Positions 16,159 through 24,817 of a stretch of DNA of 64,000 nt are shown here, piece by piece. The position numbers were made by a program, and so were the translations under genes. The notes beneath the pieces are model-generated. The model saw nothing but the letters and a program-made list of their open reading frames with translations, ran no database searches and was not told the DNA's origin. Source of the DNA: an uncultured Lachnospiraceae bacterium (GTDB lineage: Bacteria; Bacillota; Clostridia; Lachnospirales; Lachnospiraceae); assembly GCA_910586205.1 (NCBI GenBank), contig CAJUGD010000004.1, forward strand, positions 109,758 to 173,757. Reading direction: 5' to 3'. Numbering within the stretch: the first letter of the stretch is position 1; every line of letters begins with the position of its first letter.

Positions 16159-17488
16159 ATACGGAGATCTTTTTGTATTCCTTCTGGTAAAAGCGAACAG
16201 ACATAAACATGGCTATGGTCCAGCCTATTGGCCAGGCAGCCCATATGCCCAGGGCGGAATCGGTCCAGTCAGAAAGAAAACAGGCAAGCACTACCCGCAG
16301 AATCAGATCGGTAAAGGTGGCGGTCATAAATTGTCTCATGGCGCTCATGCCCCGCAAGATGCCGTCTGCCACCAATTTGGAGGACACCACAAAATAAAAC
16401 GGAGACAAGATCCATAGGAATTGCCTGCCTGTCATCAAAGCTCCGGCAGATTCCTTTTCCATAAACAAAAGAAGAAGATATCCGCCGAACAGGACATATA
16501 GAATGCAGAATGGGGTGCACAGAAGCCAGACCATTTTCAGTCCTGCACGAAAGCATTCCCGGATTCGCCCATATTGGCGGGCGCCAAGATTTTGTGCCGA
16601 AAAGTTGGAAATGCCGTTTCCGATGGTGGTAAATGAGGTAATAACCAGATTGTTCAGTTTTACTGCGGCAGAATAACCTGCCATGACGGAAGGGCCGAAG
16701 CCGTTGATCACACTTTGAATCATAATATTCCCTATGGAGATAAAGCTTTGCTGAAGAATGCTGGGAACGGCGATTACTAAAATCTTTTTCAAAAGCCACC
16801 AGTCAAAGAGAGGCGGCTTTGACGGCGCCGGAATTTTTCCAAGGCGTTTTAAGACTGTAAGGACAGCCAGAAGACAACTGATTCCCTGACAAAGAAAGGT
16901 TGCCCATGCAACGCCCGCAACTCCCATATGAAATGTTTTTACAAACAGAATATCCACGGCAATGTTGGATGTGGAAGATACAGCTAAAAAGTAAAAAGGT
17001 GTTTTGGAATCACCTAATGCGGAAAAAATGCCGGTTGCTAAATTATAAAAGAATACAAAGGGAAGACCCCACACATAGATGTCCAGATACAGCTTGGAAT
17101 CTGCAAATACTTCACTTGGGGTCCGAATCCACCGGAGCAGGGGAGTACATCCTATTAAGCCGAAAATCATCAGAGCAGCACAGAGAACAGCGCTGAAAAT
17201 ACAGGCAGTGGTTACGGCTGTCTTGAGTCTGCTATACTCTTTTGCCCCGAATAGCTGTGAGACGACCACTGAGCAGCCCATATTGCAGCCAAAGGCAAAG
17301 GCAATAAAGATCAAGGTGATTTCATAGCTGTTGCCCACAGCGGCTAAAGCATTTTCACCGATAAATTTGCCTGCCACCAAGCTGTCTGCAAGGTTGTATA
17401 GCTGCTGGAAAATAATGCTGCCAAACAGGGGCAGGCAGAATTGCCATAATACGGTTTCTGGTTTTCCTACGGTTAAATCTTTGTTCAT
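16157..17488 (-). CDS. MATE family efflux transporter
   Basis: This twelve-helix multidrug/toxin extrusion antiporter has 443 residues from the start at 17488 (MNKDLTVGKPETVLWQFCLPLFGSIIFQQLYNLADSLVAGKFIG). An AAAGGAT site precedes that ATG. An in-frame ATG at 17524 would add 12 residues but has no ribosome binding site. LADSLVAGKFIGENALAAVG and the internal repeat (GFGPSVMAGYSAAVKLNNLV) are MATE hallmarks. Substrate is not predictable. It is divergent from the LysR gene, which may regulate it. Confidence 0.93.
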   Translation of the reverse strand: MNKDLTVGKPETVLWQFCLPLFGSIIFQQLYNLADSLVAGKFIGENALAAVGNSYEITLIFIAFAFGCNMGCSVVVSQLFGAKEYSRLKTAVTTACIFSAVLCAALMIFGLIGCTPLLRWIRTPSEVFADSKLYLDIYVWGLPFVFFYNLATGIFSALGDSKTPFYFLAVSSTSNIAVDILFVKTFHMGVAGVAWATFLCQGISCLLAVLTVLKRLGKIPAPSKPPLFDWWLLKKILVIAVPSILQQSFISIGNIMIQSVINGFGPSVMAGYSAAVKLNNLVITSFTTIGNGISNFSAQNLGARQYGRIRECFRAGLKMVWLLCTPFCILYVLFGGYLLLLFMEKESAGALMTGRQFLWILSPFYFVVSSKLVADGILRGMSAMRQFMTATFTDLILRVVLACFLSDWTDSALGIWAAWPIGWTIAMFMSVRFYQKEYKKISV

Positions 17489-17627
17489 GGTGGAGATCCT
17501 TTCTGTAGTGGATTGCCGTTTCATACGTTACTATCATTTTTCTTTACTTCTTGACAGCCTCCTATTATAATACTGTTTGTACAATATGAAAAATATATAT
17601 AATATATTGGAGAAATATAAAAAATAT

Positions 17628-18518
17628 ATGGATATCAACTTTGAGTATTACAAGGTATTTTATTATGTAGCAAAGTATGGAAACATCACAAAGGCAGCGG
17701 CGGCATTGGGAAGCAGCCAGCCCAATGTGACGCGCGTGATGAAGCTTTTGGAGACACAGTTAAACTGCAGGCTGTTTATCCGCGGGGCAAGAGGCGTCAG
17801 CCTGACAAATGAGGGGGAACAGCTTTTTTCTCATGTGGAAATCGCTTACCGGCATTTGCTGAATGCTCAGGAGGAGCTTTGCAGGCAGGATTCGTTAAAG
17901 TGCGGTACCGTGGAAATCGGGGCAACGGAGACAGCCATTCATCTTTTTCTTTTAAACCTGCTGTGTGATTTTAAGGCGGAATATCCTGCAGTCAGGATTA
18001 AAATCCATAACCACTCTACACCGGAAACCGTGAAATACCTGGTTGAAGGCAGGCTGGATTTTGCAGTGATCACGCCCCCCTATGAAATGCCCAAAATGGT
18101 TTCCTGTGTAAAGGTGCTGGATTATGAGGAAATACTGGCAGGCGGCGTACAGTACCGGCACTTGTGCAGGGAGCCTTTTAAGCTGAGAGATCTGGCCAGG
18201 CATTCGTGGATTGGTTTGGGCAGGGGAAGCGCTACCTATGAGCATTATAAGCATTTTTTGATTGAACATAAGGTTGATAAGGATCCGGATATGGAGGTGG
18301 CTACGTCCAGTCTGATGCTGCCGCTGATTGAACATAATCTGGGGATTGGGTTTGTGCCGGAAAGGATGGCACGGCCTTTACTAGAGGAGGGGAGGCTGGT
18401 GCAGATACCGGCAGACATAAGGATTCCGCAGCGTTCCATACAGATAGCGTCAGATAAGGGGCGGGGGAGAGGGATTGCGGCGGAAATGTTTTATAAATAT
18501 TTAAAGGGGAACAGATAG
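17628..18518 (+). CDS. LysR-family transcriptional regulator
   Basis: The N-terminal winged HTH (YYKVFYYVAKYGNITKAAAALGSSQPNVTRVMKLLETQLNCRLFIRGARGVSLTNEG) is followed by a periplasmic-binding-type effector domain (VEIGATETAIHLFLLNLLCDFKAEYPAVRIKI; FAVITPP). I choose ATG 17628 (MDINFEYYKVF) because it gives the usual family N-terminus and 296 residues; an upstream start at 17577 adds 17 residues. The gene is divergent from MATE and upstream of the biotin operon. MATE is the more likely target, because the bio operon has a BirA operator. Confidence 0.9.
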   Translation: MDINFEYYKVFYYVAKYGNITKAAAALGSSQPNVTRVMKLLETQLNCRLFIRGARGVSLTNEGEQLFSHVEIAYRHLLNAQEELCRQDSLKCGTVEIGATETAIHLFLLNLLCDFKAEYPAVRIKIHNHSTPETVKYLVEGRLDFAVITPPYEMPKMVSCVKVLDYEEILAGGVQYRHLCREPFKLRDLARHSWIGLGRGSATYEHYKHFLIEHKVDKDPDMEVATSSLMLPLIEHNLGIGFVPERMARPLLEEGRLVQIPADIRIPQRSIQIASDKGRGRGIAAEMFYKYLKGNR

Positions 18519-18536
18519 AAGGGAAGGGTATACTAT

Positions 18537-18591
18537 AATTGTAAACTAAAAAATAAAAATGGTTGACAATTAAAAGCGGTTGGGTTATGAT
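18537..18591 (+). promoter_or_regulatory. BirA operator overlapping the bioY promoter
   Basis: AATTGTAAAC and GGTTGACAATT are inverted half-sites separated by 14 bases, the form of the biotin repressor (BirA) box in Firmicutes (TTGTAAACC-like arms). The right arm contains the -35 TTGACA (18563-18568), followed after 17 bases by TATGAT (18586-18591). A bound repressor would block RNA polymerase directly. bioY starts about 80 bases downstream. Confidence 0.85.
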
Positions 18592-18672
18592 TTGTTACAA
18601 GGCATTTAGCAAAATCTGGTTCGTGCTTTAAGGTATAAGGACAGAGCGGACATTAGAAGGAGGCAATGAAAA

Positions 18673-19263
18673 ATGATCAAAACCAACCAAAAGGGAAAAG
18701 AACAGGGTATAAGAAGGAACGAGACAAAAAATATGATCTTATGTGCCATGTTTGTGACACTGATTGCGGCGGGGGCATTTATTAAGATCCCCATACCTGT
18801 GGTACCGTTTACCCTTCAATATCTGTTTACCATGCTGGCCGGGCTTTTGCTGGGCGGAAAGTTAGGATGCCTTTCTGTCTGTGTATACATTTTTTTAGGG
18901 CTGGCAGGACTTCCTGTGTTTGCTCAGGGAGGCGGGATCGGGTACATATTCCAGCCTAGCTTTGGCTATATTATCGGCTTTGCGGCAGGGGCTTATGTAA
19001 CAGGGATCCTTGCCAATGGCAAGGGAAATCCTGGTTATCCCCGTTTGCTGGCTGCTAATTTTATTGGGTTAGGGATTGTGTATTTGTTCGGCATGGTTTA
19101 TTATTATTGGATCAGCAATTTTTATCTGGGAACACCCATAGGATTGTGGCCGTTGTTTTTATACTGCTTTCTTTTGGCAGTGCCAGGTGATATTGTGCTG
19201 TGTATTCTTGGCGCGGTTCTTGGAAAAAGGATGATTCCTATTATAAGGGCAGAGCGGATGTGA
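18673..19263 (+). CDS. bioY: Biotin transporter substrate-binding subunit BioY
   Basis: BioY is the S component of an ECF-type biotin importer. The 196-residue protein has six hydrophobic helices and the family motifs IPVVPFTLQYLFTMLAGLLLGGKLG, YIFLGLAGLPVFAQGGG and FQPSFGYIIGFAAGAYV. AGGAGG precedes the ATG. It may work with the EcfA1A2T module encoded at 55.7-58.5 kb in this window or act alone. It is first in the biotin operon behind the BirA box. Confidence 0.96.
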   Translation: MIKTNQKGKEQGIRRNETKNMILCAMFVTLIAAGAFIKIPIPVVPFTLQYLFTMLAGLLLGGKLGCLSVCVYIFLGLAGLPVFAQGGGIGYIFQPSFGYIIGFAAGAYVTGILANGKGNPGYPRLLAANFIGLGIVYLFGMVYYYWISNFYLGTPIGLWPLFLYCFLLAVPGDIVLCILGAVLGKRMIPIIRAERM

Positions 19264-19324
19264 CAGAGTTGTGGGCTGCAGATAAAGAAGAAGTACGAAA
19301 ATGGATGTCGGGGAGGATATCAGG

Positions 19325-20293
19325 ATGGATGTCAGGACATTAGGCGATGAAGTGTTAGACGGGAAAAGGGTTTCTCTCAAGGAGGCATTGTGGCTGTATC
19401 GGCAGCCATTGGAGGAATTATGTGACAAGGCAGATGAGATTCGGAAATCTCTTTGCTCCAACCGGTTTGATATGTGTACGATCATTAACGGAAAAAGCGG
19501 GCGATGTTCAGAAAATTGCCGTTTTTGTGCGCAGTCGGCTCACAATCATACTGGCGCGGCAGAATATCCGCTGCTGGGAACAGAGGAGATTGTGGAGCAG
19601 GCCAGGATAAATGACCGGCAGGGGGTTCTGCGTTATTCTATCGTTACCTCAGGAAAGCGGCTGTCAGACCAGGAAGTTGATCAGATGTGCCAGGCAGTGC
19701 AGAAGATCCGGGCCGAGACAAATATTGCAGTGTGCATTTCCTTTGGACTTTTAAACGAAAAACAGTATAGACGGTTAAAAGAAGCCGGGGCAGCCCGCGC
19801 CCACAATAATCTGGAAACTTCCCGGAGGAATTTCCCCAATATATGTACAACGCATACGTTTGAAGATAAGATAAACGCTATCCGTGCCGCTCAGGCTGCG
19901 GGATTGTTTGTGTGCAGCGGAGGGATCATGGGGCTGGGGGAGACTGTGGAGGATCGGATCGACATGGCTCTTACTCTGCGGGAGCTGGGCATTAAGAGTG
20001 TTCCTGTCAATATGCTCAATCCCATTCCCGGTACGCCTTTTGGGGAGAACAAAAAGCTGACTGAGGAGGATATGCGGCGGATCGTGGCAGTCTACCGCTT
20101 TATTCTGCCAGATGCTGATATACGCCTGGCAGGCGGCAGGGGACTGATGCCGGATAAGGGAAAGGGCTGCTTCTGCTCCGGAGCCAATGCTGCCATTTCA
20201 GGGGATATGCTGACAACAGCAGGTATTACGGTGGAAACGGATTTGAAGCTTTTGAAAGAATTGGGATATGAGGTAAAACGGGAAGATGAATGA
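19325..20293 (+). CDS. bioB: Biotin synthase
   Basis: This radical-SAM enzyme inserts sulfur into dethiobiotin. The CSENCRFC motif supplies the [4Fe-4S] cysteines. CTIINGKSGRC and the later segments GIMGLGE and NPIPGTPF are typical of BioB. I choose ATG 19325 because GGGAGG at 19311-19316 is well spaced; an in-frame ATG at 19301 would add 8 residues. Length is 322 aa. It overlaps bioD by 8 bases. Confidence 0.95.
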   Translation: MDVRTLGDEVLDGKRVSLKEALWLYRQPLEELCDKADEIRKSLCSNRFDMCTIINGKSGRCSENCRFCAQSAHNHTGAAEYPLLGTEEIVEQARINDRQGVLRYSIVTSGKRLSDQEVDQMCQAVQKIRAETNIAVCISFGLLNEKQYRRLKEAGAARAHNNLETSRRNFPNICTTHTFEDKINAIRAAQAAGLFVCSGGIMGLGETVEDRIDMALTLRELGIKSVPVNMLNPIPGTPFGENKKLTEEDMRRIVAVYRFILPDADIRLAGGRGLMPDKGKGCFCSGANAAISGDMLTTAGITVETDLKLLKELGYEVKREDE

Positions 20294-21077
20294 GAAAGAT
20301 TATGAGAAGCAGGGGCAAGTATTGAACGGTAAGAATAACATAGGGCAAAGCCAGAAAATTGACCGGGAAAAAAGCAGGAAATCTGTAAAAGGGGTGTTTA
20401 TCACCGGAACAGGAACAGATATGGGGAAGACGTATGTGGCTGGTTTGATTCTGAAAAAATTACATCAGAGTGGAATTTCTTCAGCCTATTACAAGGCAGC
20501 TATGAGCGGAAATGAGCGTCGGGACGATGGAAGCCTGATTCCCGGGGACGCGGTGATGGTGAAGGAAATGTCGGGAATCCCTCAGCCTTTGGAGGAGATG
20601 TGCCCTTATATCTATGAAAATGCAGTGTCTCCTCATCTTGCGTCTCAGATGGAGGGCAATCCGGTGGCAATAGAGCAGGTGAAAAAGGGATTTGAGACTG
20701 TCTGTGCCGGGTATTCTTATGTCACCATGGAAGGATCCGGCGGTATATTATGCCCCATTTGCTGTGAAGGGAATGAGCTTTGGCTTGAGGATATTATTAA
20801 AGCCTGTGGTTTGGGTTGTGTGGTGGTGGCGGATGCAGGACTCGGCACCATCAATCATGTAGGGCTGACTGTATTTTATATGAAGCAGAAGATGATCCCC
20901 GTGAGAGGGATTATTTTCAACCATTATGAGCCGGGCAATGTGCTTCACGAGGATAATCGAAAGATGTGTGAATCTCTAACCGGGGTAAAGGTAGTGGCAT
21001 GTGTCAGAGACGGAGATGAAGAACTGGACATACCCATAGAGTCACTGAAGGAGTTATATGAGGAGGAAAAAGCATGA
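20286..21077 (+). CDS. bioD: Dethiobiotin synthetase
   Basis: It carboxylates 7,8-diaminopelargonate to dethiobiotin using ATP. The P-loop is GTGTDMGKT at about residues 40-48, and MEGSGGILCPI carries the second nucleotide motif. At 263 residues it is longer than typical BioD because of a charged N-terminal extension of about 35 residues (MNEKDYEKQGQVLNGKNN...). A later start cannot be excluded. It overlaps bioA by 4 bases. Confidence 0.93.
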   Translation: MNEKDYEKQGQVLNGKNNIGQSQKIDREKSRKSVKGVFITGTGTDMGKTYVAGLILKKLHQSGISSAYYKAAMSGNERRDDGSLIPGDAVMVKEMSGIPQPLEEMCPYIYENAVSPHLASQMEGNPVAIEQVKKGFETVCAGYSYVTMEGSGGILCPICCEGNELWLEDIIKACGLGCVVVADAGLGTINHVGLTVFYMKQKMIPVRGIIFNHYEPGNVLHEDNRKMCESLTGVKVVACVRDGDEELDIPIESLKELYEEEKA

Positions 21078-22276
21078 TTTGGTATCCATATGAACAAATG
21101 AAAACCATGAAAGAACCCTGGAAGATCGTGGATGCCGAGGGGGTTTATCTGGATACAGGAGAGAAAAGGCTGATCGATTCGGTTTCTTCCTGGTGGAGCG
21201 TGATTCATGGCTATAAACATCCGGAGCTGAATCAGGCGATTCTATCCCAGGCAGAAAGATTTTCCCATGTAATGTTAGGCGGACTTACCCATGAGCCAGT
21301 ACAGAAGCTTTCTGAAAAGCTGCAAAGCTGGCTGCCCGGAGATTTGGACTATTGCTTTTTTTCCGATTCCGGGAGCGTGGCAGTGGAGGTAGCTTTGAAA
21401 ATGGCGCTGCAGTATTATGTGAACCGGGGAGAAGATAAACGTACCATGGTTCTGGCGCTGGAGCATGCTTATCACGGCGATACCTTTAAAACCATGGAAG
21501 TTGGAGATGATGAGGATTATCATTTTGTTCTCAAGGCATATGGCGCCAGTCCATATGTAAAGCATATTCCTACAGAGACGCAGGCATTGGAGGAGGCGTT
21601 TTTACAGTATCATGATCAGCTGAACTGTCTGTTGGTGGAGCCTCTCCTGCAAGGGGCCGGCGGAATGCGGATGTATGATCTGTCCTTTTTGAAAAGGGCC
21701 AGACAGTTGTGTGATGAGTATGGGGTGCTTTTCGTTTTTGACGAGGTGGCAACCGGTTTTGGCCGTACCGGCAACCGGTTTGTGGCAGATCTGGTGCAGC
21801 CGGATATTTTGGTTTTGGGTAAGGCTCTGACCGGCGGATACATAGGACATGCTGTTACCGTGGCAAACAGAAGGGTTTTTGAGGGTTTTTATGATGATAA
21901 CCCGGATCATGCCCTGATGCATGGGCCGACCTTTATGGGCAATGCCTTGGCATGCTGTGCGGCGCTGAAATCCATTGAGATTTTTGAGAGAGAGGACTAC
22001 ATGTCCAAGATTCACAGGATTGAGGCGATTACCCGGCGGGAAATGGAAGGTTTTTGTGATCCGCGGGTAAAAGAGGTGCGGATCATGGGAGGATGTGTCT
22101 GCGTGGAGGTAAGGGATGCTGCTGTTTTGAAAGGATATCAGCAGTTTGCTTTTGAGCGGGGAGTGTTTTCCAGGCCCTTCCTGAAATACTTGTATGCCAT
22201 GGTTCCTTATGTGATTGAGGAGAAGGAACTGGTGCAGGTGTTAAGATGTATGAAAGAGTGGTTCGTAGGAAAGTGA
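21074..22276 (+). CDS. bioA: Adenosylmethionine-8-amino-7-oxononanoate aminotransferase
   Basis: This PLP enzyme makes 7,8-diaminopelargonate from KAPA. It has class-III aminotransferase features over 400 residues: DSVSSWWSVIHGYKHPELN near the N-terminus, FFSDSGSVAVEVALKMA, FDEVATGFGRTG, and the PLP-binding lysine in LVLGKALTGGYIGHA. The ATG overlaps the bioD stop (ATGA). No bioF, bioW or bioC/H is present nearby. Confidence 0.95.
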   Translation: MIWYPYEQMKTMKEPWKIVDAEGVYLDTGEKRLIDSVSSWWSVIHGYKHPELNQAILSQAERFSHVMLGGLTHEPVQKLSEKLQSWLPGDLDYCFFSDSGSVAVEVALKMALQYYVNRGEDKRTMVLALEHAYHGDTFKTMEVGDDEDYHFVLKAYGASPYVKHIPTETQALEEAFLQYHDQLNCLLVEPLLQGAGGMRMYDLSFLKRARQLCDEYGVLFVFDEVATGFGRTGNRFVADLVQPDILVLGKALTGGYIGHAVTVANRRVFEGFYDDNPDHALMHGPTFMGNALACCAALKSIEIFEREDYMSKIHRIEAITRREMEGFCDPRVKEVRIMGGCVCVEVRDAAVLKGYQQFAFERGVFSRPFLKYLYAMVPYVIEEKELVQVLRCMKEWFVGK

Positions 22277-22425
22277 CGGAGAAACATATAATATTTTCTG
22301 TCTTTTTGGTAAGAATATCGTAAGTTGACCCTATGATTCCCTTCGTTTATAATAGAAATAACAAAAAGGTTAGTCATGGAATATACAAAATGAAGGATAT
22401 GGATCAGATAGAAAGAGGGATGACT

Positions 22426-23655
22426 ATGAAAAGCAGAAAATGGCTATGGGCATGTATGCTGGGGGCAGCATTGACAGCAGCAGGGATTATGAGCGTATCA
22501 GCGGCGGATCATGTGGTGTCTAGTGTGACTATACGGGTCAGCTCAAAGCTGGAGCCAGGAGATTCACTTCCGGATATTGGACTGGAAAGCAGCGCTGCAG
22601 AGGACGGAAGTATATCTATTTCCTGTTCCACGGATAAGTATACCATTGACCGGGCGGAGTGGGTGACTTCCACTTCCAAGGAAATGAAGGTAGGCGATCA
22701 GCCGGAGATGAAGGTGTGGCTGACTGCCGGAACTGATTATTACTTTAAAGGAAGCTACCGTTCCAGCAATGTGACAATAAAATCCGGCAGCTTTGTCAGC
22801 GCTAAACGAGAGGATGCAGATACATTGGTGGTGCGCCTTCGGGTAAACGGGATAAAAGGAGATTTCTCAGCGCCAGAGGATGCTTACTGGAAGGATAATA
22901 CAAAGGGAACAGCACGGTGGCAGCGGCCGGAAAACGGTGATACAGGGAAATACGAGGTAGTGCTTCGCCGGGGGAGTACAAAAGTACATTCCGTGGAGAC
23001 AACGTCTGTCAGCTATGATTTTTATCCTTATATGACAACAGCAGGAACCTATTCTTTCCGGGTTCGCACCATTGCGAAAAGCAATAAGGATGAAAGCTAT
23101 GGAAAGAACAGCGACTGGGTGGAATCAGATGAACTCTATATTGCCAAGGAAGATGTGTCTGACGGTTCGGGAAGAAACGATATGGTCAGCAGCTCCCCTA
23201 CCGGGAATACACAGGCAGGATGGCGGTATGTAAATGATTATTGGTATTATTATTATCCGGACGGGACTTACCAGAAGGACTCTTGGCTGAAGGTGGGAGG
23301 TAAATGGTATTTGTTCCAGAATGAAGGGAAGATGCTGAAGGGCTGGCAGAAAAAGGGCAATCATACGTATTTTCTCTCAGAAAACGGGGATATGCAGGTG
23401 GGATGGATTCAGGCAGCAGGACGCTGGTATTATCTGAATCCCACACCGGATGATTATGAAGGGGTTATGTTCAGGAACCAGTGGGCAGATGTAAATGGGA
23501 AGCTCTACTATTTCAATGGGGATGGGGTAATGGTTGAGGGATGGACTCAAGTTGACGGAAACTGGTATTATTTCTATCCAGGAGATGGAAGTAAGGCAGT
23601 GGATACCTGGATAGATACGTTTTATGTGGACAGGGACGGGGTTTGGAGACGGTAA
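22426..23655 (+). CDS. Secreted protein with C-terminal cell-wall-binding (choline-binding type) repeats
   Basis: The 409-residue protein starts at ATG 22426 after GAGGG. A signal peptide (MKSRKWLWACMLGAALTAAG..VSAA) is followed by a beta-rich region of about 250 residues (fibronectin-like segment KYEVVLRRGSTKVHSVE...YSFRVRTIAKS). At least six glucan/choline-binding type repeats follow from about residue 265, rich in W/Y (GWRYVNDYWYYYYPDG, GWQKKGNHTYFLSENGDM, GWIQAAGRWYYLNP, GWTQVDGNWYYFYPG). It is probably anchored non-covalently to the cell wall. No enzymatic domain is seen. LicD in the same window would provide phosphocholine as a possible ligand; that is inference. Confidence 0.88.
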   Translation: MKSRKWLWACMLGAALTAAGIMSVSAADHVVSSVTIRVSSKLEPGDSLPDIGLESSAAEDGSISISCSTDKYTIDRAEWVTSTSKEMKVGDQPEMKVWLTAGTDYYFKGSYRSSNVTIKSGSFVSAKREDADTLVVRLRVNGIKGDFSAPEDAYWKDNTKGTARWQRPENGDTGKYEVVLRRGSTKVHSVETTSVSYDFYPYMTTAGTYSFRVRTIAKSNKDESYGKNSDWVESDELYIAKEDVSDGSGRNDMVSSSPTGNTQAGWRYVNDYWYYYYPDGTYQKDSWLKVGGKWYLFQNEGKMLKGWQKKGNHTYFLSENGDMQVGWIQAAGRWYYLNPTPDDYEGVMFRNQWADVNGKLYYFNGDGVMVEGWTQVDGNWYYFYPGDGSKAVDTWIDTFYVDRDGVWRR

Positions 23656-23690
23656 AGAATATGTTTTGATATGTTATTAAAAAAGAGTAA

Positions 23691-23741
23691 AAAAAGGCTG
23701 CTTGGCCGGAGGATTTTGTTCTCTGGCGTGGCGGCTTTTTG
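23691..23741 (+). terminator. Probable terminator after the cell-wall-binding protein
   Basis: AAAAAGGCTGC...GGCCGGA pairs imperfectly with TCTGGC...GCGGCTTTTT and ends in a T-run. Confidence 0.6.
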
Positions 23742-23834
23742 TTTAGAGAGTGTTATTTTTGGGAAGATGCTTTGGTTTAATAGAAAGCTTGTTTAAGTAA
23801 AATTGAAAATCAAAGGTGATCACAATAAACGAGG

Positions 23835-23890
23835 TTTATGCGTATCATTCCATTATGCAAGGGAGCCAATGAAATTTCCTTACGCATAAA
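23835..23890. promoter_or_regulatory. Spaced inverted repeat upstream of the MqsA-like HTH gene
   Basis: TTTATGCGTA and TACGCATAAA are perfect 10-base arms separated by 36 bases, ending just before the ribosome binding site of the HTH gene. This is a candidate autoregulatory operator. Confidence 0.45.
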
Positions 23891-23910
23891 AGTTGGAAGG
23901 AGGAAAAGCA

Positions 23911-24474
23911 ATGGAGACCAGCAGATTAATTAGAAAGATTCATATGGATTGTCCATTATGTGACAAGACACATGAAATCGAGGAAAGAAAACGATTGGCA
24001 ACAATTACTCTTAAAGGGGATAAGGTAACCTACGAAGAAAGGTTTTATTTTTGTGCAAATGCCTATGAAGACGAGAATGAATTTGAAACCGGCTCTATAA
24101 CAAATGCAAATCTTCTCAATGCCCGAAATGCTTATCGTGTAAAGCACGGATTGCTTACATCCGATGAGATTGTTGCTATAAGAGAAAGCTACGGTCTTTC
24201 CCAGGTAGATCTTGCAAGATTACTGGGATGGGGGGAAGCTACGATATCCAGATATGAGAGTAAGGCTATCCAAGATGAGGCATATGATACTATGCTGCGT
24301 TTTATCAAAGACAATCCTTTGAAGGCGTTAGAATTTTTGAAGAAAAATGCGGCAAAGTTTACGGAATTAAAGAGGGCAGAAGTTAGAGAGAAGATTATTG
24401 ATTTTCCGGATATCAGTCCGCCAGCGCCCAGGAAACCAGGTACGAAATTGGTCAGCAAATCCAGTCAGATATAA
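23911..24474 (+). CDS. MqsA/HigA-type HTH protein with N-terminal zinc-finger-like region
   Basis: The 187-residue protein starts at ATG 23911 after AAGGAGG. The N-terminus has CPLCDKTHEIEERKR and a later lone Cys (YFCANAYEDENEFETG), a reduced YgiT/MqsA-type zinc finger. The C-terminal half is an XRE HTH (IRESYGLSQVDLARLLGWGEATISRYESKAIQDEAYD) followed by a basic tail. Such proteins are annotated as type II antitoxins. No partner toxin is evident on either side, so it may be an orphan regulator. Confidence 0.8.
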   Translation: METSRLIRKIHMDCPLCDKTHEIEERKRLATITLKGDKVTYEERFYFCANAYEDENEFETGSITNANLLNARNAYRVKHGLLTSDEIVAIRESYGLSQVDLARLLGWGEATISRYESKAIQDEAYDTMLRFIKDNPLKALEFLKKNAAKFTELKRAEVREKIIDFPDISPPAPRKPGTKLVSKSSQI

Positions 24475-24817
24475 TTTTATGCAGTTTCGGGAGATTTCTC
24501 GAAACTATTAAAAATTGTTCTGCCTTGATAAAGGCCGTAGAAGACTACATTTTATCAGGTTTTAGGAAATTTCAAAAGTTGTAAACTGGTATAAATAGTT
24601 TGTAATGTTTTGAAAAATTTAATGGTTTTATCTGAGAAGCATATTCATGCTTTTGTTGTGGATGGGCGATGAATTATGCTTGCCCCTCCCTCTCATTTGT
24701 GATAAGCTAACCTCATATCATTAATTCCCTATTCTTCTGGAACAGCGAATGGTTTTGTGATCAGGAGAATAATACCTTATACCGGAAAAGGCCGATGCTA
24801 GAGAGGGGCGCTGTTTT
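24475..24817. other. Intergenic region with one hairpin and no gene
   Basis: This AT-rich gap of 343 bases has no credible ORF. GTTTCGGGAG...CTCGAAAC at 24484-24505 can form a hairpin, without a T-run. No clear promoter was seen. Confidence 0.5.
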
